DNA of 64,000 nt from contig NZ_AWZU01000012.1 of NCBI RefSeq assembly GCF_000472385.1, positions 1 to 64,000 of the forward strand, written 5' to 3'. The position numbers were made by a program, and so were the translations under genes. Positions 35,537 to 45,395 of this stretch are shown piece after piece; position 1 is the first letter of the stretch; every line of letters begins with the position of its first letter. The notes beneath the pieces were generated by a model. That model saw nothing but the letters and a program-made list of their open reading frames with translations, did no database searches and had not been told where the DNA came from. Source of the stretch: Bradyrhizobium sp. ARR65 (lineage in GTDB: Bacteria > Pseudomonadota > Alphaproteobacteria > Rhizobiales > Xanthobacteraceae).

Positions 35537-36148
35537 CTAGCTGGCGGCGACAAGAGCCGCTCGGGCGGCATTTTGCGTCATTCGAGTTGCCGTCAGCCGC
35601 AGGAAGTATAACGATAAGCCTGGATTGCGCTCGCATAGCTTCTTGAGCGCTCCATCGGGGATCCACAGCAAATCCACGTCAGTTTCTGCCATCGCAGTCT
35701 GAGTGCGCCGCCGCTCCAGAGAGAACAACCCAATCTCTCCGAACAAGTCACCAACAGAAAGTCGCTGATCAATTTCCGGGAACCTGACTTCACCCGACAC
35801 GATCATGTAGAGCAGGTCAGCATGCTGTCCCTTCCTGAAAATCGTCTCTCCTGCCTTGAAATGCTTCGGTTGCATAAATGGCTGCAGCCAGGCGGGAGAA
35901 AGATCCGTGGCGGCAGCGAGCTTCGCTTTCCGAAGCAAATTTATCATGCGAAAGAGCAATATGGCATTCAACGGAAGCAAGATGATGTGCAGAACAAGCA
36001 CAGGATATAGTTTGGCACCAAGTGCGTAACTGATGAAAGCGAAATTGCTGCATATTGCGACCGCACGCAGGCTCAACATCGTCCTCATGCAGAATGTAAG
36101 CAGGACGAGGGCTGACGCCAAATAGCCGATGCCGTTGATCAATGTCAT
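35537..36148 (-). CDS. Membrane protein with C-terminal cyclic-nucleotide-binding domain
   Basis: Protein of 203 aa from the ATG at 36148 (a TTG lies four codons upstream). About three hydrophobic helices occupy residues 5-70. A short linker leads to a cAMP-type binding fold from about residue 90 (FKAGETIFRKGQHADLLYMI). The phosphate-binding cassette is GDLFGEIGLFSLERRRTQTA, with the Glu and Arg that contact cyclic nucleotide in CRP. There is no DNA-binding domain, so it is not a CRP-type regulator. It could gate or sense at the membrane; the output is unknown. It stands alone in a repeat-rich, lower-GC stretch. Confidence 0.8.
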   Translation of the reverse strand: MTLINGIGYLASALVLLTFCMRTMLSLRAVAICSNFAFISYALGAKLYPVLVLHIILLPLNAILLFRMINLLRKAKLAAATDLSPAWLQPFMQPKHFKAGETIFRKGQHADLLYMIVSGEVRFPEIDQRLSVGDLFGEIGLFSLERRRTQTAMAETDVDLLWIPDGALKKLCERNPGLSLYFLRLTATRMTQNAARAALVAAS

Positions 36149-36512
36149 GGCCGTGCCCAACCCTAGTCATCAATTGCAAATAAATCGACGCGAGGACCGC
36201 TATCGCGTTCAGTGCGTCGCTCCGATGGCTGACTGGACCGGCACCGCGAGTCATCAAAGCTGCGAAACCCGATTCTGGCACAATCAGCGAAGTGGCGACA
36301 GTTCTCATTGAGGTCCGCCTACTCGCGGTATAGCCGACTAGATTTGCTCACGCTGAGTTCTTCGCATTTTGACCCATTGCGGACATCGTCAGGTTGATCG
36401 AGCGACTCTTAGCTAGTCATCTTGGCCACAGAGTTCCCTGCATCACTAAAAGGCCATTATTGGAATGCGAAGACTAACGTCGCAAGTTGGGTCGTTGGGT
36501 CGGGAAGCATCG
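36149..36512. other. Divergent intergenic region with degraded repeat sequence
   Basis: No gene is supported here. It holds the promoters of two divergent genes. It also carries a short repeat, tttgctca then gagttcttcgcattttg after four bases (36343-36371), which recurs in the same orientation at 38329-38357. The base composition is visibly less GC-rich than the surroundings. Confidence 0.5.
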
Positions 36513-37499
36513 ATGGCTCAGTTTAGGTTCGTATTTGCCATCTTGTTTTGCTTTAGCATGACGACAGCGCAAGCTGCCGGCGTAAAAAACTTCGACATCC
36601 CCGCCAGCACCGAGGGACCAGCGATCAGAGTATTGGTTTGGACTCCTTGCGCGGAGACACCGCATGAGATGGATGCGCGTGGAGCCACCTTTTTCGCCGT
36701 GCCGGGGTGTCCGATCGCCGGAGAAAAGCTTCCGCTCATCGTGATCTCGCACGGCCGGAGAGGATGGTTCGGCGGTCATCACGACACTGCAGCCGCCTTG
36801 GCGGATGCCGGATTTATCGTTGCAGTGCTCAACCATCCCGGTGACACTTGGCGCGACACCAGCCGCACGGATAGTCTTTCGGTTCTCGTCGAACGTCCCA
36901 TGGATATGAAGCGTTTGATCGATTACATGCTCGACGGGTGGCCTGACGCGTCGCGCATCGATACACAGCACATCGGACTATATGGGTTTTCATTCGGTGG
37001 TTACACGGGTCTCGTGGTCATCGGCGGCGATCCCGATTTGCGAAAGGGCTTGCCCAACTGCGGCACGTCGAGCTTGAGGGCGTGCAAGCAGCTCGAAAAC
37101 GGCGAGCTTCCCGATCAACCGATCAAGCATGACCCGCGAGTCAAGGCCGCCGTAATCATCGATCCCTTTCCCGTGTTTTTATTCCCTAAAGAAAATCTCA
37201 AGGGAATAGCAGTGCCGGTCCAACTGTGGAGTTCTGACCCGGAGCAGAACGCCAACGGTCTGTCCGGGTGTTGTGCGGCTGCTATCAACGAGAGGCTCCC
37301 AGCAAAGGCAGATTACCATTTTGTGCAAAATGCCAAACACTACTCGTTCCTCGCTACCTGCACTTCGAAGGAACTACAGGAGGCGCCTGCGATTTGCACC
37401 GACGCGCCGGGCTTCGATCGCGTTGCCTTCCATAGGGCGCTCCACGCGGATGTCGTTGCTTTCTTCCACCAGCACTTCACGGAAAGCTCAAAGCCCTAG
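36513..37499 (+). CDS. Secreted alpha/beta hydrolase (dienelactone-hydrolase/PAF-acetylhydrolase-like)
   Basis: Protein of 328 aa with a cleavable signal peptide (FVFAILFCFSMTTAQA), so periplasmic or exported. I start at the ATG at 36513 after gggaag, because the longer frame hides the signal. The core reads LIVISHGRRGWFGGHHDTAA near residue 75, the nucleophile elbow GFSFGG places Ser160, and the C-terminal His is probably in NAKHYSFL. Six or more Cys residues could form disulfides. The ester or lipid substrate is unknown. Codon use looks less biased than in neighbours, and the gene lies between two copies of a short direct repeat. Confidence 0.82.
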   Translation: MAQFRFVFAILFCFSMTTAQAAGVKNFDIPASTEGPAIRVLVWTPCAETPHEMDARGATFFAVPGCPIAGEKLPLIVISHGRRGWFGGHHDTAAALADAGFIVAVLNHPGDTWRDTSRTDSLSVLVERPMDMKRLIDYMLDGWPDASRIDTQHIGLYGFSFGGYTGLVVIGGDPDLRKGLPNCGTSSLRACKQLENGELPDQPIKHDPRVKAAVIIDPFPVFLFPKENLKGIAVPVQLWSSDPEQNANGLSGCCAAAINERLPAKADYHFVQNAKHYSFLATCTSKELQEAPAICTDAPGFDRVAFHRALHADVVAFFHQHFTESSKP

Positions 37500-37692
37500 T
37501 GATCCCGTTCTGAGGCTGTCCAGGTAATTCGGAGTTCTGCTGTCGTTGTTGCGGTGCATGAGTTCGGAAGTGGCCCAAGGCGGCGGACCCGGCGTGTCCG
37601 CTCCTTCGGGGGTGAAGCGGACCCGATATGCTCTACCTGAGTTATTCCGGGTGTGACCTATAGCCGACGCGGCGGCTGACCAGGCTGCGGAA

Positions 37693-38106
37693 TCAGTCTG
37701 TCGCGGGCGCTGAGTGATGCTCGTGCGTAATGCGCCAGTCGCCATCGATTTTGCGCAATCCCACCGTGAGCCTGAAAAGAAAACCGTCCTTATCCATCGG
37801 GTTGCTTGACGAATCCGGTCCACACCACATGATCGCCACTGCGAAGGCGACGTCCGCGCTCGCGGTTATGGCGAGCTCTCGGAAATCAAAGGCCGTGCCG
37901 GGTTTGTGGTAGCGGAAAAAAAGATACCACGTCTGGGCGTACGCTTCGATGCCCCTGCATTGAAGCGGTGGCGGCAGATCGAACATCACCATTTCTTGAT
38001 CATGATGCGCAAGGATCGCGGGAAGATCGTGACGGCGCACAGCGTCTGCCCAGTCCTCAAGAAGGGTTTTGATCAAGCCTTCTTCGGCGTTGGCCTGTTC
38101 AGGCAT
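37693..38106 (-). CDS. NTF2-like / SnoaL-like protein
   Basis: Protein of 137 aa with an excellent aggagg eight bases before the ATG at 38106; the longer frame upstream is unlikely. The pattern LLEDWADAVRRHDLPAILAH, then FDLPPPLQCRG and the C-terminal DGDWRITHEHHSAP, matches small cone-shaped NTF2-fold proteins (DUF4440/SnoaL). Members are cyclases, isomerases or ligand-binding proteins, so no reaction can be named. It is convergent with the hydrolase gene. Confidence 0.8.
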   Translation of the reverse strand: MPEQANAEEGLIKTLLEDWADAVRRHDLPAILAHHDQEMVMFDLPPPLQCRGIEAYAQTWYLFFRYHKPGTAFDFRELAITASADVAFAVAIMWCGPDSSSNPMDKDGFLFRLTVGLRKIDGDWRITHEHHSAPATD

Positions 38107-39239
38107 TGTTTGGCCTCCTGTTGCGAACCTAGGACGCAGAAAGGTCAGCCTATCCGACATCGTCTGTGAACTTTTTCTACCGCCTGTCGCGAGCTTTGAC
38201 CCGTCCGCCGAGAACACAACGGGTGAGAACACGACGGAATGAGCCGTCGTTGATGTCGCCTGTTGGCCCATCAGCGAAGTCGAAGCTTGACGTGTAGAGG
38301 TCAGCTTACGGCGGCACAGCGGACCAGTTTTGCTCAATTAGAGTTCTTCGCATTTTGGTCTCTTGCGTCATTCCACTCCTGGGCGGCAACCGTCCGGTTG
38401 AGGGAAACAGCGGATGTTGATGTCGATGCCTCAAGGCCTTTGGGCTTGTAAAAAACACGACCTCATACGACCACGCAGCGTGATTTGCCCGGCGGGTCGC
38501 TTGCGCGAACTTCTGTCAAGCCTTTCGTCCGAAAATATTCTGCTTTTCAGAAATTCGGATTTGCCGTAGCGTCCGCTTTATCCCGCCTCGATGCAGAGGG
38601 ACGTATCGCGGTCGTCACGAAACGTGAGGCGGGGATGCGGTGGCCGTGAATGCGCCGACAGACGAGCGGCGTCATTGCGGACGGCGAAATCGTGTGGTCC
38701 TGGCGCGCCCTTGCAGGCGCCAAGTTGGCGGCGATGCATCCGCATCGCGCTGATGACGGTGGCAAACGCTGGTTCACCGAGGAGAGCGCGTATAAGCCGT
38801 AAACCACTCGCGCAGGGAAGGCCGGGCTGATCCCGCCTGTACCTGTGGTCTTTGCGCTCGCGCAAATTTCTGTTGCGCGAGGGCCCCGGGTGCAGCGGCC
38901 ACCCGGTCTTCCCTGCGCCCTCTGATCTAATCGAGGGACAAAGAGATGCAAACCTCGGGTGCGACGCGCCGCGAGAATACGAAGTCATGGATACGTCATT
39001 GCTAGGAACGACGTCGTGCTGGCGAAAGCCAGGATCCATAACCCCAGGCTTTAGTTGTTATGATGATCGACGACCACCGAGCATCACCGAGACAATCCGC
39101 GGTATCGGTCCCGGCTTTCGCCGGGACGACGATGAGAGACGTCGCTCGCGCTCGCAACGACGTTGGAAACAACGGAGTTGGAATTGAAGCGAAAGGTCTC
39201 CCTACCGTCGTCCTGGCGAAAGCCATGACGACGGCCTAG
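38107..39239. repeat. 1.1-kb gene-free stretch of mosaic repeats
   Basis: I see no real gene. Around 38329-38357 is the second copy of the tttgctca/gagttcttcgcattttg repeat. From about 38590 to 38990 is a composite element whose minus-strand open frames look like the spurious 'hypothetical proteins' I recall as multi-copy in Bradyrhizobium. It contains a perfect 9-bp hairpin (ctcgcgcaa 38857-38865 with ttgcgcgag 38873-38881). From 39005 to 39235 are three 'cgtcgtcctggcgaaagcc'-type elements in both orientations. The whole looks like layered repeat insertion. Confidence 0.7.
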
Positions 39240-40112
39240 CTAGCCCCGCTGCGCCTTGTCCTTCTCGTTCTGCGCCTTGATCGACTCCCGCGCCTTCGCC
39301 CAGTCGTCGTCACTCCAATCGCGCAACTGATAGAAGTTGCCGCCCATGGCCAGCGCCTGGCCGCCGTCCATGGCGATGGTCTCGCCGTTGATCCAGTCGC
39401 AGCCGCCGGAGATCAGGAACACCGCGAGATTCTGCAACTCCTCCATGGTGCCGACCCGCCCCATCGGATTCATCGCCTTGGTGCGCGCGCCGGCCTCGTC
39501 GCCGGGCTTGATCCGCTTGCTCATGCCCTCGGTCGGGATCTCGCCGGGCGCGATGGTGTTGAGGCGGATGCCGTAGCGGCCCCATTCGGTGGCCAGCGAC
39601 ATGGTCATGGCATGAATGGCGGACTTGCTCATCGCCGACGGCACCACGTAAGGCGAGCCATTGCGCACCCAGGTCACCGTGATCGACACCACATTGCCGG
39701 GCAGTTTTGCCGCGATCCAGCGCCGCCCCACCGCATGGGTTACATGGAAGGTGCCGTGCATGACGATGTTGGCGACCGCGTCAAAGCCGCGCGGGCTCAG
39801 CTCTTCGGTGCGTGAGATGAAATTGCCGGCCGCGTTGTTGACGAGGTCGGTGAGGGGACCTTCGTGAAAAATATTCTCCACCATTTCGTCGACCGCGGGC
39901 TGGTTGCGGATATCGACGCCATGGCTGGTGACCCGGCCGCCATAGAGGTCCATCAGCTCGGTTGCCGTCTCGTCGCAGACGATCTTGCGGCGGCCACAGA
40001 TATGGATGTCGGCGCCAAGCTGAAGGAAGCGCGCGGCCATTGCCTTGCCGAGGCCAGTCCCGCCACCCGTGACCAGGATGCGTCGGCCGAGGAGAAGATT
40101 GTCTTTGAACAT
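39240..40112 (-). CDS. 2,4-dienoyl-CoA reductase-like short-chain dehydrogenase
   Basis: SDR of 290 aa from the ATG at 40112. The cofactor motif TGGGTGLGKAMA is near residue 14 and NNAAGNFIS near residue 90. The usual catalytic Tyr of YxxxK is replaced: the segment reads VVPSAMSKSAI. This is the pattern I recall for mitochondrial-type 2,4-dienoyl-CoA reductases, which use residues outside YxxxK. The likely role is therefore NADPH-dependent reduction of dienoyl-CoA in unsaturated fatty-acid breakdown. It is divergent from a crotonase gene across 104 bases. Confidence 0.82.
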   Translation of the reverse strand: MFKDNLLLGRRILVTGGGTGLGKAMAARFLQLGADIHICGRRKIVCDETATELMDLYGGRVTSHGVDIRNQPAVDEMVENIFHEGPLTDLVNNAAGNFISRTEELSPRGFDAVANIVMHGTFHVTHAVGRRWIAAKLPGNVVSITVTWVRNGSPYVVPSAMSKSAIHAMTMSLATEWGRYGIRLNTIAPGEIPTEGMSKRIKPGDEAGARTKAMNPMGRVGTMEELQNLAVFLISGGCDWINGETIAMDGGQALAMGGNFYQLRDWSDDDWAKARESIKAQNEKDKAQRG

Positions 40113-40216
40113 GATGTCCGCCCGAGCGATCGCTTGTTGATTGCTCGATTGACTAAATCCGTCCGGCGCCGTTCTGTAAAGCGGCAAACAAACAACAATC
40201 TGTTTAGGAGAACCCC

Positions 40217-41032
40217 ATGGAGCAGCGCGTCTCGATTTCGATTGCCGAAGGCGTCGCCGACGTCCGCCTGGTGCGCGCCGACAAGATGAACGCGCTGGAC
40301 GCCGCCATGTTCGAGGCGCTGGTCGATGCAAGCGACAGGCTGAGCCGGGAGAAGGGACTGCGCGCCGTGGTGCTCTCCGGCGAGGGGCGGGCGTTCTGCG
40401 CCGGTCTCGACATGGGGCGCTTTGCCGCAATGAACGAAAATGGCGGGAACGGAATTCCGGGCGGCGAAAAACGCGACCTCACGCTTCGCACGCACGGACT
40501 TGCAAATTTTCCCCAAGCCGCAGTGTGGGGCTGGCGCCAGCTCCCGGTACCGGTGATCGCCGCCGTACATGGCGTCGCTTTCGGCGGCGGCTTTCAGCTC
40601 GCGCTCGGGGCGGACATCCGCCTTCTCGCGCCCGATGCGCGGATGTCGATCATGGAGATCAAATGGGGGCTGGTGCCTGACATGGCGGGCACGCCGATCC
40701 TCGCGAGCCTCGTGCGCGACGATATCCTGCGCGAGCTCACCTATACCGGGCGAATCTTTTCCGCTCAGGAAGCGCTGAGCTATGGCCTCGCAACTCGGAT
40801 CTGCGACGATCCGCGCGCGGCGGCATTGGGGATGGCGCGCGAGACCGCCGGCAAGAGCCCAGACGCCATCCGTGCCGCCAAGCGCATGCTGAACAAGCTC
40901 TCGGTTGATCCTGGACCGGCGCTGCTTGCCGAATCCATCGAGCAGCAGAAGCTGATCGGCAGCCCTAATCAGACGGAAGCCGTCCGCGCCAATCTGCAGA
41001 AGCGTGCGCCGAATTTCGTGGACCCTGCCTAA
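40217..41032 (+). CDS. Crotonase-family enoyl-CoA hydratase/isomerase
   Basis: Crotonase-fold protein of 271 aa with taggag before the ATG. Oxyanion-hole segments are [11 protein letters not shown] and [16 protein letters not shown]. The active-site region [14 protein letters not shown] offers both Glu and Asp, as in dienoyl-CoA isomerases. Paired divergently with the dienoyl-CoA-reductase-like SDR, it could process double bonds of unsaturated acyl-CoAs (inference). It precedes ppc by 145 bases, which contain nothing recognisable. Confidence 0.87.
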   Translation: MEQRVSISIAEGVADVRLVRADKMNALDAAMFEALVDASDRLSREKGLRAVVLSGEGRAFCAGLDMGRFAAMNENGGNGIPGGEKRDLTLRTHGLANFPQAAVWGWRQLPVPVIAAVHGVAFGGGFQLALGADIRLLAPDARMSIMEIKWGLVPDMAGTPILASLVRDDILRELTYTGRIFSAQEALSYGLATRICDDPRAAALGMARETAGKSPDAIRAAKRMLNKLSVDPGPALLAESIEQQKLIGSPNQTEAVRANLQKRAPNFVDPA

Positions 41033-41177
41033 ACTTGTCCCGTCATTCCGGCATCATCTCCAGCGAGCGCCGGCGCAGCCGTGCCGATGTCGCCGAGACG
41101 CCTCTTTCTTGATCTTGCGCTGCGTCAAAAAAATTGCAGACTTAGGGATTGCCGGGCAGTTGTTGGAGCCCTCGACG

Positions 41178-43973
41178 ATGTCCCCCCAGACCATGCCTTC
41201 CGACGTCGAACAGCGGTCCAACCGCGCCGATGAGGCGCAGGCGCTCGAGGAAGACGCCCGCTTACGGAATGACATCCGGCTGCTGGGGCGCATCCTCGGC
41301 GATACCGTCCGCGACCAGGAGGGGGCCGACGTGTTCGATCTGGTCGAGCGCATCCGCCAGACCTCGATCCGCTTCCATCGCGACGAGGATCGCGTGGCGC
41401 GGCGGGAGCTCGAATCGACCCTCGACAGCATGTCGATCTCCGAGACGGTGCGCATCGTCCGCGCCTTCAGTTATTTCTCCCATCTCGCCAACATCGCCGA
41501 GGACCAGAACAACATCCGTCAGATGCGCGCCCGCAGCAATGCCAAGGGCGCGCCGCGTGCAGGGGTCCTGGCCGAAACTCTGGAACATGCAAAGGCCGCC
41601 GGCTTTTCCGCCGCTGAGCTGCGTAAGTTCTTCAAGGACGCGCTGGTGAGCCCGGTTTTGACCGCGCACCCGACCGAGGTCCGCCGCAAGAGCACCATGG
41701 ATCGCGAAATGGAGATCGCAACGCTGCTCGACCGGCGCGAGCGCGTGCAGCTCACAGCCGAAGAGGCCGAGGCGAGCGACGAGCAGTTGCGCCGCGCGGT
41801 TCTGACGCTGTGGCAGACGAATCTGTTGCGCCGGACCAAGCTCACGGTGCTGGACGAGGTCTCCAATGGCCTCGCGTTCTATGACTACACCTTCCTGCAC
41901 GAGGTGCCGCGGCTCATTTGCGCGCTGGAAGACCGGCTCAATGCGGACGACGAGGCCGGCGGCGAGATCGCCTCGTTCCTCAAAATGGGAAGCTGGATTG
42001 GCGGCGACCGCGATGGCAATCCCTTCGTCACCGCCGATGTGATGCGCGGCACGCTGCGCCTGCAGTCGAGCCGCATCATCCAGTTCTATCTCGAAGAGCT
42101 GCACGCGCTCGGCGCGGAACTGTCCATTGCCGCGCATCTTGCGGATGTCTCGGAGGATCTGCGTGCGCTCGCCGAACGTTCACCCGACACCTCGCCGCAT
42201 CGCAGCGGCGAGCCGTACCGTCTCGCGGTGTCCGGCATCTATGCGCGCCTGACCGCAACCGCGCACAAGCTTGAGGTCGAGATCAGCCGCAAGCCGGTTG
42301 GCGAGGCCGCGCCATATCGAACCGCTCAGGAGCTAAAGGCCGATCTCGACGTGCTGCACCGCTCGCTGCTCGCCAACAATGCGCGGGTGATCGCGCGCGG
42401 GCGGTTGCGGCTGCTGCGCCGTGCCGTCGATTGTTTCGGCTTCCATCTGGCGCGGCTCGATATACGGCAGAATTCGGCGGTGCACGAGCGCACGGTTGCC
42501 GAGTTGTTGGACGCGGCGATGCCGGGCATGTCCTATCTTGCGCTAACCGAGGACGCTCGGGTAGCGCTGCTCGCGAACGAGTTGCGCAACACGCGGCCGC
42601 TGATCTCGAAATTCGTCAAATACAGCGAGGAGACGCTTGGCGAACTGGCGGTGTTCCAGGCCGCGGCCGAAGCGCACGAGAAGTTCGGACCGGATGTCAT
42701 TCCCCAATGCATCATCTCCATGTGCAAGGGCATGTCCGACATGCTGGAGCTGGCGCTGCTCTTGAAAGAAGTCGGCCTGATCAATCCGTCGGGGCGCAGC
42801 GCCATCAACATCGTGCCGCTGTTCGAAACCATCGAGGATTTGCAGGCGTGCGCCGGCATCATGGACCGCATGCTGGCGCTGCACGATTACCGGCGCCTGG
42901 TGGACAGCCGCGGCGCGGTGCAGGAGGTGATGCTCGGCTATTCCGACAGCAACAAGGATGGCGGTTTTGTCACCTCAGGCTGGGAGCTTTACAAGGCCGA
43001 GATCGGATTGGTCGAAGTGTTCGAGCGTCACGGCGTCCGCCTTCGCCTCTTCCACGGCCGCGGCGGGTCAGTCGGCCGCGGCGGCGGGCCGAGCTATGAC
43101 GCGATCATCGCCCAGCCGGGTGGGGCGGTGAACGGCCAGATCCGCATCACCGAGCAGGGCGAGATCATCTCGAGCAAATATTCCAACGCGGAAGTGGGGC
43201 GCAACAATCTGGAAATCCTCGCCGCGGCGACGCTTGAGGCGAGCCTGTTGCACCCTCGGCAGCATGCGCCGAAGCACGAGTATCTCACAGCCATGGAGCG
43301 GCTGTCCGAGCTCGCCTTCAAGGCCTATCGCGGCCTCGTCTACGAGACCGACGGCTTCGTCGATTATTTCTGGGCCTCCACCGTCATCAACGAGATCGCG
43401 ACGCTGAACATCGGCAGCCGCCCGGCCTCGCGCAAGAAGACGCGCGCGATCGAGGATCTGCGCGCGATCCCCTGGGTGTTTTCCTGGGCGCAATGCCGCC
43501 TCATGCTGCCGGGCTGGTTCGGCTTTGGCAGCGCGGTCGAGGCCTGGATTGGGGAGCATCCGGAGCAGGGCATGCCGTTCCTGAAGGAGCTGTATCAGGA
43601 ATGGCCCTTCTTCCGCATGCTGCTCTCGAACATGGACATGGTGCTTGCAAAGAGCTCGATCGCGATCGCCTCGCGCTATGCCGAGCTGGTGCCCGACGCG
43701 AACTTGCGCGAAAAGATCTTCGGCCGCATCAGGCGCGAATGGCATCTCTCGATCGAGACGCTGTTCGACATTACCGGGCATGACCGGCTGTTGCAGAGCA
43801 ACCCGCTGCTGGAACGCTCGGTGCGCCACCGTTTCCCCTATCTCGACCCGCTCAACCACGTGCAGGTCGAACTGTTGAAAGCGCACCGCGCGCAAAATCC
43901 CGACGAGCAGGTGCTGCGCGGAATCCAGCTCACCATTAACGGCATCTCGGCGGGGCTGAGGAATACGGGATAG
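41178..43973 (+). CDS. ppc: Phosphoenolpyruvate carboxylase
   Basis: Anaplerotic cytoplasmic enzyme that carboxylates PEP to oxaloacetate; 931 aa, normal for bacterial PEPC. I start at the ATG at 41178, preceded by ggag at 8 bases, because the longer frame adds a non-family leader. Motifs appear in order: [12 protein letters not shown] with the catalytic His near residue 160, [15 protein letters not shown] near 275, [11 protein letters not shown] near 586, [14 protein letters not shown] near 625 and the C-terminal NTG that closes the active site. The gene looks intact and monocistronic. Confidence 0.97.
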   Translation: MSPQTMPSDVEQRSNRADEAQALEEDARLRNDIRLLGRILGDTVRDQEGADVFDLVERIRQTSIRFHRDEDRVARRELESTLDSMSISETVRIVRAFSYFSHLANIAEDQNNIRQMRARSNAKGAPRAGVLAETLEHAKAAGFSAAELRKFFKDALVSPVLTAHPTEVRRKSTMDREMEIATLLDRRERVQLTAEEAEASDEQLRRAVLTLWQTNLLRRTKLTVLDEVSNGLAFYDYTFLHEVPRLICALEDRLNADDEAGGEIASFLKMGSWIGGDRDGNPFVTADVMRGTLRLQSSRIIQFYLEELHALGAELSIAAHLADVSEDLRALAERSPDTSPHRSGEPYRLAVSGIYARLTATAHKLEVEISRKPVGEAAPYRTAQELKADLDVLHRSLLANNARVIARGRLRLLRRAVDCFGFHLARLDIRQNSAVHERTVAELLDAAMPGMSYLALTEDARVALLANELRNTRPLISKFVKYSEETLGELAVFQAAAEAHEKFGPDVIPQCIISMCKGMSDMLELALLLKEVGLINPSGRSAINIVPLFETIEDLQACAGIMDRMLALHDYRRLVDSRGAVQEVMLGYSDSNKDGGFVTSGWELYKAEIGLVEVFERHGVRLRLFHGRGGSVGRGGGPSYDAIIAQPGGAVNGQIRITEQGEIISSKYSNAEVGRNNLEILAAATLEASLLHPRQHAPKHEYLTAMERLSELAFKAYRGLVYETDGFVDYFWASTVINEIATLNIGSRPASRKKTRAIEDLRAIPWVFSWAQCRLMLPGWFGFGSAVEAWIGEHPEQGMPFLKELYQEWPFFRMLLSNMDMVLAKSSIAIASRYAELVPDANLREKIFGRIRREWHLSIETLFDITGHDRLLQSNPLLERSVRHRFPYLDPLNHVQVELLKAHRAQNPDEQVLRGIQLTINGISAGLRNTG

Positions 43974-44002
43974 CGAAGGACGATGTCGCCCCTTGCTCAT
44001 TG

Positions 44003-44104
44003 GTCATGCCCGAGCTTGTCCCGGGCATCCACGCCTTCCTTCTCGGCCAAGTCGTGGATGGCCGGGACAAGCCCGGCCATGCGATGAGAGTAGTGGTTGG
44101 TGCA
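44003..44104. repeat. Dispersed palindromic repeat, copy B
   Basis: Reverse-complement counterpart of positions 1-102. The arms gcccgagcttgtcccgggc and ggccgggacaagcccggcc are each internally palindromic. It sits between the convergent ppc and SMP-30-like genes and could end both transcripts (inference). Confidence 0.8.
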
Positions 44105-44107
44105 AAA

Positions 44108-45223
44108 TCAACAATTATGCGCGCCCTGCGTCTCCACATAGACGGCATAAAGCGATTGGCTCGCCGTCATGAACAGGCGGTTGCGCTTCTTGCCGCCGAA
44201 GCAGAGGTTAGCGCAGGTTTCAGGCAGGATGATCTGGCCGATCCGCGCGCCGTCGTCGCCGGAAAAGACCTGCACGCCGTCATAACCCGGGCCGACCCAG
44301 CCCGCGCCGACCCAGACATTGCCGTCGATATCGACCCGCAGGCCGTCGGGGAAACCCGATTTCCCGTTCAGCGTCATGTCGATGAACTGGCGCGGATTTG
44401 AGAGCTTGTCGCCGTTGAGGTCATAGGCCCAAACGATGTTCTTGGCCTGCGGGTAATGCGTGATGCCGGTATCGCAGACATAGACCTTCTTGTAATCGTG
44501 GCTGAAGGCGATGCCGTTCGGCTTGAAGGGATCGTCGGCGACCTTGCTGAGCTGGCCGGTCTTCGCATCCAGCCGATACACCGCTTCCTTCTGATAGGGC
44601 TGCAGCGATCCCGTATTCGCCCTTTGTCCCTCATAGGTGCTGAGCGCGCCGTAACCGGGGTCGGTGAACCAGATCGATCCGTCGTTGGGATGCACGACCA
44701 TGTCGTTCGGCCCATTCAGCGGCTTGCCGTTGGCCTGTTCGGCGAGCGCTGTGACAGAGCCATTGTGCTCGTACCGGACCAACCGGGTACGCTCGGCCGT
44801 GATCTGCCGTCCCTCGAAATCGAAGGTGCTGCCATTGGCTTCATTGGAGGGCTTGTGGAACTGCTCGGAAATGTGGCCGTCATCGTCGAGGTAGCGAAGC
44901 TGGCGGTTGGCCGGGATGTCGCTCCAGACCAGATATTGGCCTTGTGCGTTCCAGGCCGGCCCTTCCGCCCAAAGGCAGCCCGTGTAAAGGCGTTTGATCG
45001 CGGTGTTGCCGACCTTGGCCTTGAAGCGCTTCGGATCGATGACGATGACGTCGGGATCGGGATATCGCTCCGGCTCGGCGCTCCGGCCATAGTCGCGCGC
45101 CGATGCCTCTGAGGCCATCGCAGTTGCGGCAGCCAACGTTGCCGCGCCCTTCAGCAGGGTGCGGCGATCTAGATTGCCGGTCTTGTTCTCGTCATTGTCG
45201 GGAAAGGTCAGTGGAGCTGTCAT
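44108..45223 (-). CDS. Tat-exported SMP-30/gluconolactonase-like protein
   Basis: Protein of 371 aa predicted to be a six-bladed beta-propeller lactonase-type enzyme. The N-terminus has a twin-arginine motif (DRRTLLKGAATLAAATAMA, Arg20-Arg21), so it should fold in the cytoplasm and act in the periplasm. Family motifs include LWAEGPAWNAQGQYLVWSDI, LNGPNDMVVHPNDGSIWFTD and FPDGLRVDIDGNVWV. These supply the Glu, Asn and Asp metal ligands typical of the fold. The start has ggagga in front. It is a paralogue of the next gene and shares a hairpin leader with it. Confidence 0.88.
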   Translation of the reverse strand: MTAPLTFPDNDENKTGNLDRRTLLKGAATLAAATAMASEASARDYGRSAEPERYPDPDVIVIDPKRFKAKVGNTAIKRLYTGCLWAEGPAWNAQGQYLVWSDIPANRQLRYLDDDGHISEQFHKPSNEANGSTFDFEGRQITAERTRLVRYEHNGSVTALAEQANGKPLNGPNDMVVHPNDGSIWFTDPGYGALSTYEGQRANTGSLQPYQKEAVYRLDAKTGQLSKVADDPFKPNGIAFSHDYKKVYVCDTGITHYPQAKNIVWAYDLNGDKLSNPRQFIDMTLNGKSGFPDGLRVDIDGNVWVGAGWVGPGYDGVQVFSGDDGARIGQIILPETCANLCFGGKKRNRLFMTASQSLYAVYVETQGAHNC

Positions 45224-45258
45224 TGTTTTCCTCCAACGGTTTTTGTTGGAAGGAAAAC

Positions 45259-45291
45259 ATCCGCCCGCATTCCGGCATAAAGCGGGCGGAT
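45259..45291 (-). promoter_or_regulatory. Leader hairpin upstream of the first SMP-30-like gene
   Basis: Perfect 10-bp stem (atccgcccgc with gcgggcggat) around the 13-base loop attccggcataaa, written on the plus strand. It lies 36-68 bases upstream of the start codon. The same loop and most of the stem recur at 46598-46630 before the paralogue, with a paired base change in the stem. Either a 5'-UTR structure or an operator would fit. Confidence 0.6.
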
Positions 45292-45395
45292 CAGGCCAAA
45301 CAACCAGAGATAGTTTGATCCACAGTCTCTTTTCGATCGGATCCCTTAGCCCAACAATTGGGCGCGCTTTTGCGCTTCCACTTTCTCGGGACCGG

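Noticed and set aside
38578..39039. Minus-strand open frame of about 150 codons as a hypothetical protein
   Set aside because: It lies wholly within a repeat I recall as multi-copy, overlaps another frame on the same strand, has no ribosome binding site worth noting and its composition is Arg/Pro/Ser-rich as in shadow frames.
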